Source: Acidobacteriota bacterium
GTDB taxonomy: Bacteria; Acidobacteriota; Terriglobia; Bryobacterales; Bryobacteraceae
Assembly (NCBI GenBank): GCA_023436715.1
Contig: JAEZIJ010000032.1
Span: forward strand, 22,583-86,582
DNA length: 64,000 nucleotides
Direction of reading: 5' to 3'
The notes under the pieces are model-generated. The model saw only the letters and a program-made list of their open reading frames with translations, was not told the DNA's origin and searched no databases. Positions 33,666 to 45,683 of this stretch are shown piece after piece. Both the position numbers and the translations under genes were made by a program. Each line of letters starts with the position of its first letter. Position 1 is the stretch's first letter.

Positions 33666-35789
33666 ATGTCGAAGATCGGAAAATTCCTGGTAATTTCAAC
33701 ATTCCTTGTGGCGCTGGCGACGCACGCGGCCGGCGCTTCCCTTGTGTGCATGCCGGCGGGTGCGTCGCCTTTCGTGCGCTCGGAGGGCTTGGCGGAGCAG
33801 ATGGGCGACGTCGTTCTGAACTGCACGGGCGGAACGCCCGGCGGCACTCTCCGCGGCGCGCTTTTGGTATTCCTCTCCGTCCCGATTACGAATCGCGTCT
33901 CGACCACAGGTGTGGCGGATGCGGTGCTGACGGTAGATAACGGCAGCGGCCCGAGCTCGGCCGGAGCCGTCCCGACGCTGATCGGGAACGGCATTACTTT
34001 CGCCGGGATCAATGCGACTCTGTCGCCCACCGGCTCGATCTCATTGCGGGTCGGCAATCTGCGCGGAGCCGTTGCGTCCCAGGGCGTGGACAACACCACC
34101 CCGGTGAAGGCAGCGCTCGGGAGCATGGGCGGCGACTTGATGTTCACCGAGACTCAGGTGATGGTGGGCATGCCCAGCCGGTCGCTACTGGTGGGCGCCG
34201 GAGCCGCCAATATCAACTGCTACTCTTCGCCGACGCCGGCGGAGATTTCCATGCCGGGCCTGATTGCCGCCAAGACGCGGTCAGGAAGCACCCGGCTCAC
34301 TCAAGGGTTCAACGGCGCCTTCCAGAAGCGTGGTCCCGGCGCAGACACCGGCACGCGGTTTATTGTCAGGTACTCCGGTTTCCCGGCCGGCGCACGGGTC
34401 TTCGTGCCAGATGTGATTGTGGGTTCCGATGCCGGCACGCCCACCGGCGGCGGCGACCTGGCGTTCGAACGCTCAGCCGGCGCGTACACTCCGGTAGCGG
34501 CCGGTTCGCTGCTGCTGGCCCGCGTTGACGGCGCGGAGGCGAACGTCGCGGGCGGAGCGCCCGTTTACACGCCGGCGGCTCCTGGCTCCGGAACCGTGGC
34601 GCCCGCCGGCGCGGCGGAGGTTCCGCTCGTGGGCGGAGCGGGGCAGGTCGTCTTCGAAGTGGTGGATGCTAACCCGACGACCCGGGCGACGGCCGAAATC
34701 CCGACATTCATGGCCATTCCGTACCTGGGAGGCAGCGACGTTCCGGTGGCGAAGCAATCCGTAATGCTGGGACCGGTTTCAACGGTTGCGCAGGCGACCG
34801 GGAAGGACCCCTTGCCACGGTTCCTGGCGTTAGTGCCGCCGGCCGATTGCCAGTCCGGTGGAGAGTGCGCGGCGCTCTTCCCCAAGCTGAGCGTAAAGGC
34901 TTCGCCGTTCGAGTACACGGCCGAGAGCGGCGGGGCGGAAAAGGGCGACTGGTTCGTCATCGTCAACGATGGCGGCGGATCGCTCTCGTACACCATGTCG
35001 GTCACTTACCAGACAGGTTCGGGATGGGTCCGGTTCCGCCACGATCCGCAGGGTAATGCGTGGATCTGGGCGTCGCCCAAGAACCTTGCGCCCGGCGTGT
35101 ACGAGGCCACGCTGCACATCGATGCCGGAACCTACGCGGGCACAGTGGATCTGCCAGTGAAGCTGACGGTTACCGCGCCCAGGCCGCCCGGACCGAAGGT
35201 GGATAGCGTCAGTCACTCGGCGACCTACGCGGCGGGTCCGGTGGCTCCGGGTTCGATCGCGATGGTTAAAGGGAGCAACCTGGCGGGGACTTCGGTAACG
35301 GCGACGTTCGACGGGTTGGCGTCGACGCTGTTCTACGTCAGCGACACGCAGATCAACCTGCTCGTCCCGGCTGAGCTGGGAGCGCAGGCTTCGGCGCGGT
35401 TGGCGATTACGGTGGACGGGGCCGCGAGCGCGCCGGTGACGGTGGCGCTGGCTGGTGTCAGCCCGGGGATCTTCCCGCACGGCATCCTGAACCAGGACTA
35501 CTCGGTCAACAGCGCGACGAATCCCGCGGAGGTGGGCAGCGTAGTCGTCATCTTCGCGACCGGGCTGCCGGTGACGCCGGGGACGATTACGGCGAAGCTC
35601 CACGATCGCGAGATCGCGATGCCGGATTACGCCGGACCGGCTCCCACGCTCACGGGCATGGAGCAGGTGAACATCCGCGTACCGGCGGACCTGCCCGCGA
35701 TGACCACCGAAGTGGTGCTCTGCGGGCTGAACGCCACCACCGGCCAGCGGGTGTGCAGCCCGCCGGCCAAGATTACCCTGCGGCAATAG
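33666..35789 (+). CDS. Secreted protein with Solibacter-type C-terminal domain (TIGR03437-like)
   Basis: 707 aa. Signal peptide (FLVISTFLVALATHAAGA), a beta-rich N-terminal half of unknown type, a BACON-like/immunoglobulin stretch around 400-490, and a C-terminal region (about 505-700) that opens with VDSVSHSATYAAGPVAPGSI and includes GSNLAGTSVTATFDG, NLLVPAEL, and GSVVVIFATGLP. These are typical of the domain so abundant in Solibacter usitatus. It is probably cell-surface or extracellular. A hairpin with T-run follows the stop. Confidence 0.85.
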   Translation: MSKIGKFLVISTFLVALATHAAGASLVCMPAGASPFVRSEGLAEQMGDVVLNCTGGTPGGTLRGALLVFLSVPITNRVSTTGVADAVLTVDNGSGPSSAGAVPTLIGNGITFAGINATLSPTGSISLRVGNLRGAVASQGVDNTTPVKAALGSMGGDLMFTETQVMVGMPSRSLLVGAGAANINCYSSPTPAEISMPGLIAAKTRSGSTRLTQGFNGAFQKRGPGADTGTRFIVRYSGFPAGARVFVPDVIVGSDAGTPTGGGDLAFERSAGAYTPVAAGSLLLARVDGAEANVAGGAPVYTPAAPGSGTVAPAGAAEVPLVGGAGQVVFEVVDANPTTRATAEIPTFMAIPYLGGSDVPVAKQSVMLGPVSTVAQATGKDPLPRFLALVPPADCQSGGECAALFPKLSVKASPFEYTAESGGAEKGDWFVIVNDGGGSLSYTMSVTYQTGSGWVRFRHDPQGNAWIWASPKNLAPGVYEATLHIDAGTYAGTVDLPVKLTVTAPRPPGPKVDSVSHSATYAAGPVAPGSIAMVKGSNLAGTSVTATFDGLASTLFYVSDTQINLLVPAELGAQASARLAITVDGAASAPVTVALAGVSPGIFPHGILNQDYSVNSATNPAEVGSVVVIFATGLPVTPGTITAKLHDREIAMPDYAGPAPTLTGMEQVNIRVPADLPAMTTEVVLCGLNATTGQRVCSPPAKITLRQ

Positions 35790-35797
35790 CGGGAACG

Positions 35798-35822
35798 GGG
35801 GCGGGCTTCCGCCCGCCCCTTT
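35798..35822 (+). terminator. Rho-independent terminator of the Solibacter-domain gene
   Basis: GGGGCGGGC/GCCCGCCCC, a 9-bp perfect stem with TTCC loop (35798-35819), followed by TTT and located 9 nt after the stop. The T-run is short but the stem is strong. Confidence 0.7.
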
Positions 35823-36179
35823 CACGGCGTCACGTAGAGGTACGACGGTTCGCTGGGGTAGAGATTAATGAAAAGCGGGATGTAGTACTTGTTGCCAAGC
35901 AAGTTGTTGGCAGACTCAGGCAAGCGGAAGTTGATCTGGGAAATGCCGCACACGAGGGCGGGTGAAGCCTGACGACCCGGACGGGTTTAGCGGATTGATC
36001 GCGCCATCCACGCACTCGCCGCTGGATGGAGTGGTGTAGACGGCCACAATCGTACCCAGCCGCGCGGGATTCGACGGCGAGTTCTTGCTGCCGTCCTGGT
36101 TCAGCGCGGCTGCGCTTCCATCGGCGTTCTTGAAGATTTCGCGAAAGCACAGACCATCCCGGGCAGCGTTTTTCCCCAC
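35822..36179 (-). pseudogene. Broken Solibacter-type C-terminal domain gene
   Basis: The reverse strand reads AAALNQDGSKNSPSNPARLG then TIVAVYTTPSSGECVDGAIN from about 36110 to 36000, an opening typical of TIGR03437-like domains. From about 35950 a different frame reads LVCGISQINFRLPES and ends YPSEPSYLYVTP with a TGA at 35822-35824, the expected end of the same domain. The middle (about 40 residues with the usual glycine-rich strand) is missing and the frame is shifted, so an internal deletion has fused two parts. Upstream residues to 36179 do not restore a full N-terminus. Confidence 0.7.
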
Positions 36180-36482
36180 GGAAATGAAGTCATATTCACC
36201 TCTTTGAGCGATTTCTCACGTTGATATTGGGGCTTTTCACCCAAACGCGGTTCGCCGCCTGCGGGAGGGCGGTGATGGGGGTCCTTTCCCCTCGATAAGT
36301 TACAGGAAATGTGAAAGTAAAGCAAGGGCTGGCAAGAGGCGTGCAGGATGAGCTGATGTTCGCTCGGAGTCCGTATCGGACCTAACCGTCCTATAATAAA
36401 TGTTCTATCTCGCTTCCACATCGTGGGGCGGACGCACGTTCTGCGCCACCGAAGGAATATTCCAGAGGAAGATCGAAACCCA
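36180..36482. other. Intergenic region with nifJ promoter candidate
   Basis: 303 bp gap. A perfect TATAAT at 36392-36397 would give a leader of about 80 nt for the pyruvate:ferredoxin oxidoreductase gene; no good -35 is seen 16-18 bp upstream. The left part next to the broken gene is featureless apart from a CGCCTGCGGGAGGGCGG hairpin-like stretch near 36256. No other gene was found. Confidence 0.45.
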
Positions 36483-40096
<3,614 letters not shown>

Positions 40097-40097
<1 letters not shown>

Positions 40098-41092
40098 TGG
40101 ACCTCTCGACAAAGTACCTTGGACTGAACCTGAAGAATCCCCTGGTGGTCTCGGCCACGCCGTTGACCGAGGACATCGGCAACATCAAAAAGATGGAAGA
40201 TGCCGGTGCGGCGGCGGTGGTGATGCACTCGCTGTTCGAAGAGCAGATCGCACTGGAGAGCATGGAGCTTGACAGGCATCTGTCAAGCGGGGCGGAGAGC
40301 TACGCAGAGTCGCTCTCCTACTTCCCCGACCTTGCCAGCTACAAGATTGGGCCGGAGGCGTACCTGGAACAGATCGGCAAGGCCAAGGCGGCGGTAAAGA
40401 TTCCGGTCATCGCCAGCCTGAACGGCACGTCGTCCGGCGGCTGGACCCGCTACGCGAAGAAGATGGAGGAAGCCGGCGCGGACGCGCTCGAGCTGAACAT
40501 CTACACGATCCCGACCAGCCTGGATGTCAGCGGCCAGCAGGTCGAGGACGCCCACGTAAAGCTGGTGAGGGAAGTGAAAGCCAGCGTGGGGATTCCGGTG
40601 GCCGTGAAGCTCGGGCCGTACTTCACCGCGATGGCGAACGTGGCACAGCGGATGGAGCAGGCCGGCGCGAACGGACTCGTGCTCTTCAACCGCTTCTACC
40701 AGCCCGATTTCGACCTCGAAGCGCTCGAGATCGTTCCCAGCCTGCAACTGAGCAACTCATACGAGTTGCTGACGCGGCTGCACTGGGTGGCGATCCTCTC
40801 GGGCCGGGTGAAGACGGACCTGGCGGTCACGGGCGGCGTTCACACCTCCTACGACGTGCTGAAGGCGATGATGGCCGGCGCACAGGTGGTCGAGATGGCT
40901 TCGGCCGTCCTGAAGAAGGGCATCGACTACCTCAAGACGGTCCAATCGGAACTCGTCACGTGGATGGAGGAGCACGAATACGAATCGATCAAGCAGATGC
41001 AGGGCAGCATGAGCCAGCGCTCCGTGGCCGATCCGAATTCGTTCCTCCGTGCGAATTACCTGAAGGTCCTCAGCTCCTACGCGCTGAGGTAA
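40097..41092 (+). CDS. Dihydroorotate-dehydrogenase-like flavoprotein linked to PFOR
   Basis: 331 aa TIM-barrel flavoprotein. MDLSTKYLGLNLKNPLVVSA and GASALNGTSSGGW-type FMN-binding segments match class-1 DHOD/PreA-like proteins; NIYTIPTSLDVSG and VKLGPYFTAM follow. It lacks the pyrimidine-operon context and overlaps the PFOR stop by one base, so it is more likely a partner of PFOR than the DHOD of pyrimidine synthesis. This gene pair recurs in several phyla. The transcript ends at the terminator 41104-41143. Confidence 0.88.
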
Positions 41093-41103
41093 GTAAGTCA
41101 TCC

Positions 41104-41143
41104 GGGCGGAGGCGCGGTCTGGGGCCGCGACTCCGCCCTTTTT
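41104..41143 (+). terminator. Strong Rho-independent terminator
   Basis: GGGCGGAG (41104-41111) pairs with CTCCGCCC (41131-41138), with an inner CGCGG/CCGCG stem, followed by TTTTT (41139-41143). It lies 11 nt after the DHOD-like gene and ends the nifJ operon. Confidence 0.9.
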
Positions 41144-41151
41144 GTTTCTCC

Positions 41152-41179
41152 TTGCACTCCCGAACAATTCGGATATACT
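41152..41179 (+). promoter_or_regulatory. Promoter of the M1 aminopeptidase gene (leaderless type)
   Basis: TTGCAC at 41152-41157, a 16-bp spacer and TATACT at 41174-41179. The ATG lies 9 nt after the -10, so transcription would start within 2-4 nt of it. No SD is present. This is the clearest promoter pair in the window. Confidence 0.75.
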
Positions 41180-41188
41180 GGTCCGCAA

Positions 41189-43564
41189 ATGTTGAAGAGG
41201 TTTGGGATTGCCGCGGCTGTGGCAGCCTGCGCCCTTGCTGCCGATACGAATTACTCCACTGCACCTGACCACGAACTCCTCGCCCACTATCAGCAATTGC
41301 GTACCGTGGGTCTGGATTCGAACCGCTCGTTCGTTCTCGAAAACGTGACGTTCGAATCGACGGACGGCACTTTCCACTTCAAGGATGGAAATCTGTATTT
41401 GCTTGCGCCCGTCGGCGGGCGTGCGGCAGGCGCGGTGTTTATTGGCGACGCCAGTTTCTCGCTCAAACCGCGCAGCGAAATCGAGCGCAACCAACTCCGG
41501 CGGTTTACCGACGGACAACCCGAGTTGGAAGAGCCGTTCAAGGAACTCGTGCTGATAGCCACCGACCAGACGCTCGAGACCCTCACGGCCGGACGGAGCG
41601 CGCGGGCCGTGGCGGTTCCCCCGAGAGCCGCGGGCCTGCTCGATGACTTCCGCAAGATGTTTCGCGAGACGCTTCGGACGAACATCGAGGCGCGTGTGGT
41701 GGCCGGTTTCTGTTCGCCAAGGGAGCGCCTCCTGGTCGCCGACATCCACGGGCAGAAGCGCGGGCGCTTCCTGTTTGTCATCGACACGCAAAGCGAGGAT
41801 GAGGTGCAACTGCTGCGCTCGGCCGGCCGGAATAACTTCGACGTCTGGGCCTCAGCCCACCTGCCGGGCGGCGCCGGCCTGGCCGAGCGTGCGCTGGTAG
41901 ATACCGCGGTTTCGAAAATCGACGTCGTGCTCGAAAGGAACGGCAAGCTCAGCGCATCCGCGGAAATCGAGTTTGCGTCGCTGGCCGCCGGGGCGCGCCT
42001 TTTGAACGTCCGGCTCGCCCCCACATTGCGCGTTTCGAAGATCGCGGCTGAAGCAGTTGATCTGAAATTCATCCAGGAAGACAAGAAAAAGGACGCCGAC
42101 CTATGGGTAATTCTTCCGAAGCCCACTGAAAAAGGCCAAAAGTGCGCCTGGAAAGTGGAGTACGCCGGAGATGAGGTGGTGGAGAGCGCGGGATCGGGGA
42201 ACTTCTACGTCGGCAGCAGGACTAGCTGGTACCCGAAGCTCGACACCCCTGGCCACCCGTTCACGGATCGCGCGGTCTACCAACTCAAGTTTCAATCGCC
42301 CAAGGAGTTCATGCTTGTCGCAACGGGCAAGCTTGTACGGCGCTCCACCGAGGGGAAACTCGCCGTTTCCGAGTGGAACACGGAAATTCCGTACCCGGTA
42401 GCCGGCTTTAACTATGGAAAGTTCAAGGCGAAGTCGGCCACCGACGGCGGCACCGAGATCACCGTGTATACGAACGAGGGGCTGAACAATGAATTGCGCG
42501 AGATGCAAATGATCGCGGAAGACAGGGAATCCGCACAGAAATACGGAATTTCCGGGTCGATCAGCACCGCGGGCATGGCAAACTCCGCTCTCACGGAAGC
42601 GATCAACTCCGTTCGAACCTTTACGCGCTTTTTCGGCCCGCTGCCGTTCCCGGCGCTGTCAATCAGCCAGCAGCCGGCCAGCAACTACGGGCAAAGTTGG
42701 CCGACGCTGATCTTCATGCCCTACACGGCGTTTCTCGATTCCACGGTTCGCAACCAGTGGGGCATCAGCCACCGCAAGTCCGCGCGGCAGTTCCTCGACG
42801 AGGTGGGGCCGCACGAGATGGCGCACCAGTGGTGGGGGCACCTGGTCGGAAACAGGACCTACCACGACGAGTGGCTGTCGGAGGGGTTCGCGGACTACTC
42901 GGCTGGAGTGTACCTCCAGGTGACCGGCGGCGACGCCAAGTTCCGAACGTACCTCGAGGCACAGAAGGAAGCAATCACCAGCCCGCTGCGGGATTCCTTT
43001 GTGCGCGCCTCGGATGCCGGCCCCATCTGGCTCGGCAGGCGCCTGAGCACCGATAAGCACCCTGATGCCTATTCACGGCTCGTGTATGCCAAAGGCGCTT
43101 ACGTGCTGCACATGCTTCGGATGATGCTCCTGAATTTCTCGACCCGGGACGACTCGCGGTTTATCGCGATGATGCGCGATTTCGTCTCCACGTACCGCGG
43201 CCGGGACGCGTCCACAGAGGACTTCAAGGCCATCGTGGACAAGCACTTCAGCGGCGATATGTCGTGGTTCTTCGACCAGTGGGTTTACGGCACGGAGTAC
43301 CCCAAACTCACCGTTCAATACAGCCTCACGCCGAATGAGAAAGGGGTTACGTTCCACGGCACGATTACGCAGACCGGCGTTTCCAAGGGATTCCGGACAA
43401 TACTGCCGTTCGTGGCGTCCATTGGCAAGGGTGTAGTGTCCGGCAAGCTTCGCGTTGAAGGCGAATCGACACCGTTCTCAATTCCACTGCCCGCGGCGCC
43501 GGACAAGGTCGAATTCAATACGCTCTACGGAGCGCTCTGCGATCTCGATGTGAAGAAGCTCTAG
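41189..43564 (+). CDS. M1-family metallo-aminopeptidase
   Basis: 791 aa secreted peptidase (signal peptide KRFGIAAAVAACALAA). The zinc site is intact: HEMAHQWWGH with His542, Glu543 and His546, and Glu565 in WLSEGFADY (spacing 18). The N-terminal 400 residues form the beta-rich domain that precedes the thermolysin-like fold, and a helical C-terminus follows. M1 enzymes remove N-terminal residues from peptides. It has its own promoter and stands as a monocistronic unit. Confidence 0.92.
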   Translation: MLKRFGIAAAVAACALAADTNYSTAPDHELLAHYQQLRTVGLDSNRSFVLENVTFESTDGTFHFKDGNLYLLAPVGGRAAGAVFIGDASFSLKPRSEIERNQLRRFTDGQPELEEPFKELVLIATDQTLETLTAGRSARAVAVPPRAAGLLDDFRKMFRETLRTNIEARVVAGFCSPRERLLVADIHGQKRGRFLFVIDTQSEDEVQLLRSAGRNNFDVWASAHLPGGAGLAERALVDTAVSKIDVVLERNGKLSASAEIEFASLAAGARLLNVRLAPTLRVSKIAAEAVDLKFIQEDKKKDADLWVILPKPTEKGQKCAWKVEYAGDEVVESAGSGNFYVGSRTSWYPKLDTPGHPFTDRAVYQLKFQSPKEFMLVATGKLVRRSTEGKLAVSEWNTEIPYPVAGFNYGKFKAKSATDGGTEITVYTNEGLNNELREMQMIAEDRESAQKYGISGSISTAGMANSALTEAINSVRTFTRFFGPLPFPALSISQQPASNYGQSWPTLIFMPYTAFLDSTVRNQWGISHRKSARQFLDEVGPHEMAHQWWGHLVGNRTYHDEWLSEGFADYSAGVYLQVTGGDAKFRTYLEAQKEAITSPLRDSFVRASDAGPIWLGRRLSTDKHPDAYSRLVYAKGAYVLHMLRMMLLNFSTRDDSRFIAMMRDFVSTYRGRDASTEDFKAIVDKHFSGDMSWFFDQWVYGTEYPKLTVQYSLTPNEKGVTFHGTITQTGVSKGFRTILPFVASIGKGVVSGKLRVEGESTPFSIPLPAAPDKVEFNTLYGALCDLDVKKL

Positions 43565-43607
43565 ATTGCGTTTTGCGATTGGCGCGGCGCGTACTCCGGC
43601 CACGGAC

Positions 43608-43648
43608 GACGCATGCGTCGCCCCTACATGGATGCTTCCTGTAGGGGC
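43608..43648. repeat. Palindromic intergenic repeat (family B)
   Basis: GACGCATGCGTC, a perfect 12-bp palindrome at 43608-43619, followed by GCCCCTAC (43620-43627) that pairs with GTAGGGGC (43641-43648) across a 13-nt loop. Similar to 8683-8719. It lies between the convergent M1 and M48 genes and probably terminates both. Confidence 0.65.
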
Positions 43649-43702
43649 CGGGGATGGCCGGCCCGCTCCCCGCTGCGAAACCTTTCAAGCCCAATTTGCA
43701 AC

Positions 43703-44671
43703 CTAATCCCGCCTTTTTAGCGTCGGACGGCCGCTATCCCGGGTGTCGTCATCGCCGCTCGAGGATGTGTGCCACAGAGTCGGCCGGTTCATGTCCTTGT
43801 AGTCGGCCTTGCGGCGGTTTTCGATTCGATCGAGTCTTGCCTTGATCTTCTGGAATTCCGAGGTGTCGACGACGTACTGCGGCTGGGGCTTCAGGTCCTG
43901 CTGGATTTCCTTCTGCGCGGCCTGAATGCGTTTGCCCGTCATGGGGTGGCTCGAAAAGATGCTGGAGATGGTCCCGGGTTTCTTTTTCTCCATCGCCTGA
44001 ATCTTCTCGAAGAAGTTCACGAACGAAGTCGGGTCGTAGCCCGCTTTGTACATGTACTGAAGCCCGAGCATATCCGCCTCCCGCTCAAAGCCGCGCGAGA
44101 ACTTGAGGAACCCGAGCGGAATGGCGAGACTGGCGGCCTGACGGGCGGCATACCCGGCCCAACCGCCCATGAAAATGAGCGGGATGCTGCCGTAATTGAC
44201 GAGGTCGCCGCGCGTTGCTTGGCGTGTTCCGTGGCGGGCGGCCACATGTGCGATCTCATGCGCCATCACACCTGCGAGTTCGGCCTCGTTGTCCGCTTTG
44301 AGGAGCAGGCCCGAGTTCACGAAGAAGAAGCCGCCCGGCAGGGCGAACGCGTTCACCTCTTCGGACTCGATGACCTTGATCGTAAACGGTACCTTTGCGT
44401 CGGAATTGCGGACCAGATTCTGGCCGAGACGATTGACGTACTCGCAGATCACCGGATCGTCGAGGAGCTTCGCCTCGCGCTCCACCTCCTGCGCCGCCTC
44501 CTTTCCGATAGCAATCTCCTTCTGAATCGAATAGAAGTTGATCCCCTTCCCGACATCGCGCTTCCCGATCGTCTCGGGATCGTTCTTGTCGTTCGATGCG
44601 GGAAAAGCGGGCACGGCCAGAACTACGGCCAGAACCCAACCCAGCACTGTTTGCTTGTTTTTTGTTCCCAT
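43703..44671 (-). CDS. M48-family metallopeptidase (BepA/LoiP-like)
   Basis: 322 aa with signal peptide. HEIAHVAARHGT near residues 138-149 supplies the HExxH zinc site, and EADMLGLQYMYKAGYDP supplies the third ligand. LPGGFFFVNSGLL precedes the motif as in periplasmic M48 proteases such as BepA and LoiP, which take part in outer-membrane quality control. No TPR extension is present. It is minus strand, convergent with the M1 gene. Confidence 0.92.
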   Translation of the reverse strand: MGTKNKQTVLGWVLAVVLAVPAFPASNDKNDPETIGKRDVGKGINFYSIQKEIAIGKEAAQEVEREAKLLDDPVICEYVNRLGQNLVRNSDAKVPFTIKVIESEEVNAFALPGGFFFVNSGLLLKADNEAELAGVMAHEIAHVAARHGTRQATRGDLVNYGSIPLIFMGGWAGYAARQAASLAIPLGFLKFSRGFEREADMLGLQYMYKAGYDPTSFVNFFEKIQAMEKKKPGTISSIFSSHPMTGKRIQAAQKEIQQDLKPQPQYVVDTSEFQKIKARLDRIENRRKADYKDMNRPTLWHTSSSGDDDTRDSGRPTLKRRD

Positions 44672-44797
44672 TCCCAGCCCCGGCTTCTGTCTACATATAT
44701 GCGCCTGGGCAGTTCAGGGTTTCCCCGCGTAGACCGTCGCGCGGGGGCGGGAGCGGAAAGTGCAGTCAGAGCAAAGTGATGCGGAAATTGAGAAATG

Positions 44798-45445
44798 CTA
44801 TGCGGCTTTGGAGACTCGCTTGCTCTTCCGCCCGAGCGGGAAGACGTCGGTCCGGGTGCGCAGCGATCCCATGCGGCTGCGGAGCCGCCTTCGCAACAGG
44901 GTCTTCGCCCGGTGCAGGCGGGTCTTCACGCACTCGTGGCTGATTCCAAGCCTGAGCGCGACCGTCTCGGAATCCACCTCGTCCACTTCGCGCATCCGGA
45001 AAACAACCCGGTACTTCTCTGGAAGCGCCCGCAACGAGGATTGAAGAAGCCCGCGCATTTCCCCCCGTAGCGCTTCCTGCTCCGGATTCCGGGCGCCCGA
45101 AATCAGGACCACGCTGGCTCCACCATCCGCCGGCGGAGCATCCAGAGTCACGGAGGGCTTGCGCGCGCGACGGCGCATCAAAGCCTCATTCATGACGATC
45201 CTGGTGAGCCAGGTCAGAAAGCTGGAACGCCCGGCAAACTGATCGAGGCGCGCCAGGACGTGCAGATGGGCTTCCTGGACGGCGTCTTCGGCATCGGCCT
45301 CGCTCTGAAGGATGCGGGAGGCTACCGAGTGCAGCCGCCGGTTGTGCCTGACCATCAGGACGCCGTATAACCCCGTCTCTCCCGCGCGTACGCGTTCAAC
45401 CAGGTGTTCGTCTGAAGCAGTGAGTGTCGAAGCCGGTGCGATCAT
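44798..45445 (-). CDS. ECF-type RNA polymerase sigma factor
   Basis: 215 aa from the ATG at 45445. Region 2 (YGVLMVRHNRRLHSVASRIL, DAEDAVQEAHLHVLARLDQF, FLTWLTRIVMNEALMRRRA) and region 4 (LPEKYRVVFRMREVDEVDSE, TVALRLGISHECVKTRLHRA) are clear. A frame extends to ATG 45505, but TATAAC on the reverse strand (45508-45513) sits only 2 nt before that codon, so transcription probably begins downstream of it and 45445 is preferred. No anti-sigma gene is adjacent. Confidence 0.85.
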   Translation of the reverse strand: MIAPASTLTASDEHLVERVRAGETGLYGVLMVRHNRRLHSVASRILQSEADAEDAVQEAHLHVLARLDQFAGRSSFLTWLTRIVMNEALMRRRARKPSVTLDAPPADGGASVVLISGARNPEQEALRGEMRGLLQSSLRALPEKYRVVFRMREVDEVDSETVALRLGISHECVKTRLHRAKTLLRRRLRSRMGSLRTRTDVFPLGRKSKRVSKAA

Positions 45446-45612
45446 GTCACAAGGCTTTGAGCAAATCGCAGACCAACCTATCCGAAAAGACAAATCCTTT
45501 AACATGAGTTATATGCGTGCCTGTGGGCGCCGGGGCTGTGCGGGGACCTGCAACGGTGTGATGAATTTTCCGACGCTCGGGCTTTTGGGGGGATTGAACG
45601 GCGCGGGAAGGT

Positions 45613-45674
45613 CCGCTCCCTCGTGTTGCGGCTCGGTTTGATGCCGTTGCCGAGCAGCGGCCGCAAGGGAGCGG
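45613..45674. repeat. Inverted repeat downstream of rpsA (family D)
   Basis: CCGCTCCCT (45613-45621) pairs exactly with AGGGAGCGG (45666-45674), and the inner GCGGCTCGG roughly pairs with CCGAGC..GC. The unit resembles the 14604-14643 element. It starts 9 nt after the rpsA stop in transcription order and may act as its terminator. The gap to the sigma gene (45446-45683) shows nothing else beyond that gene's promoter. Confidence 0.5.
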
Positions 45675-45683
45675 TTAAGCTAG

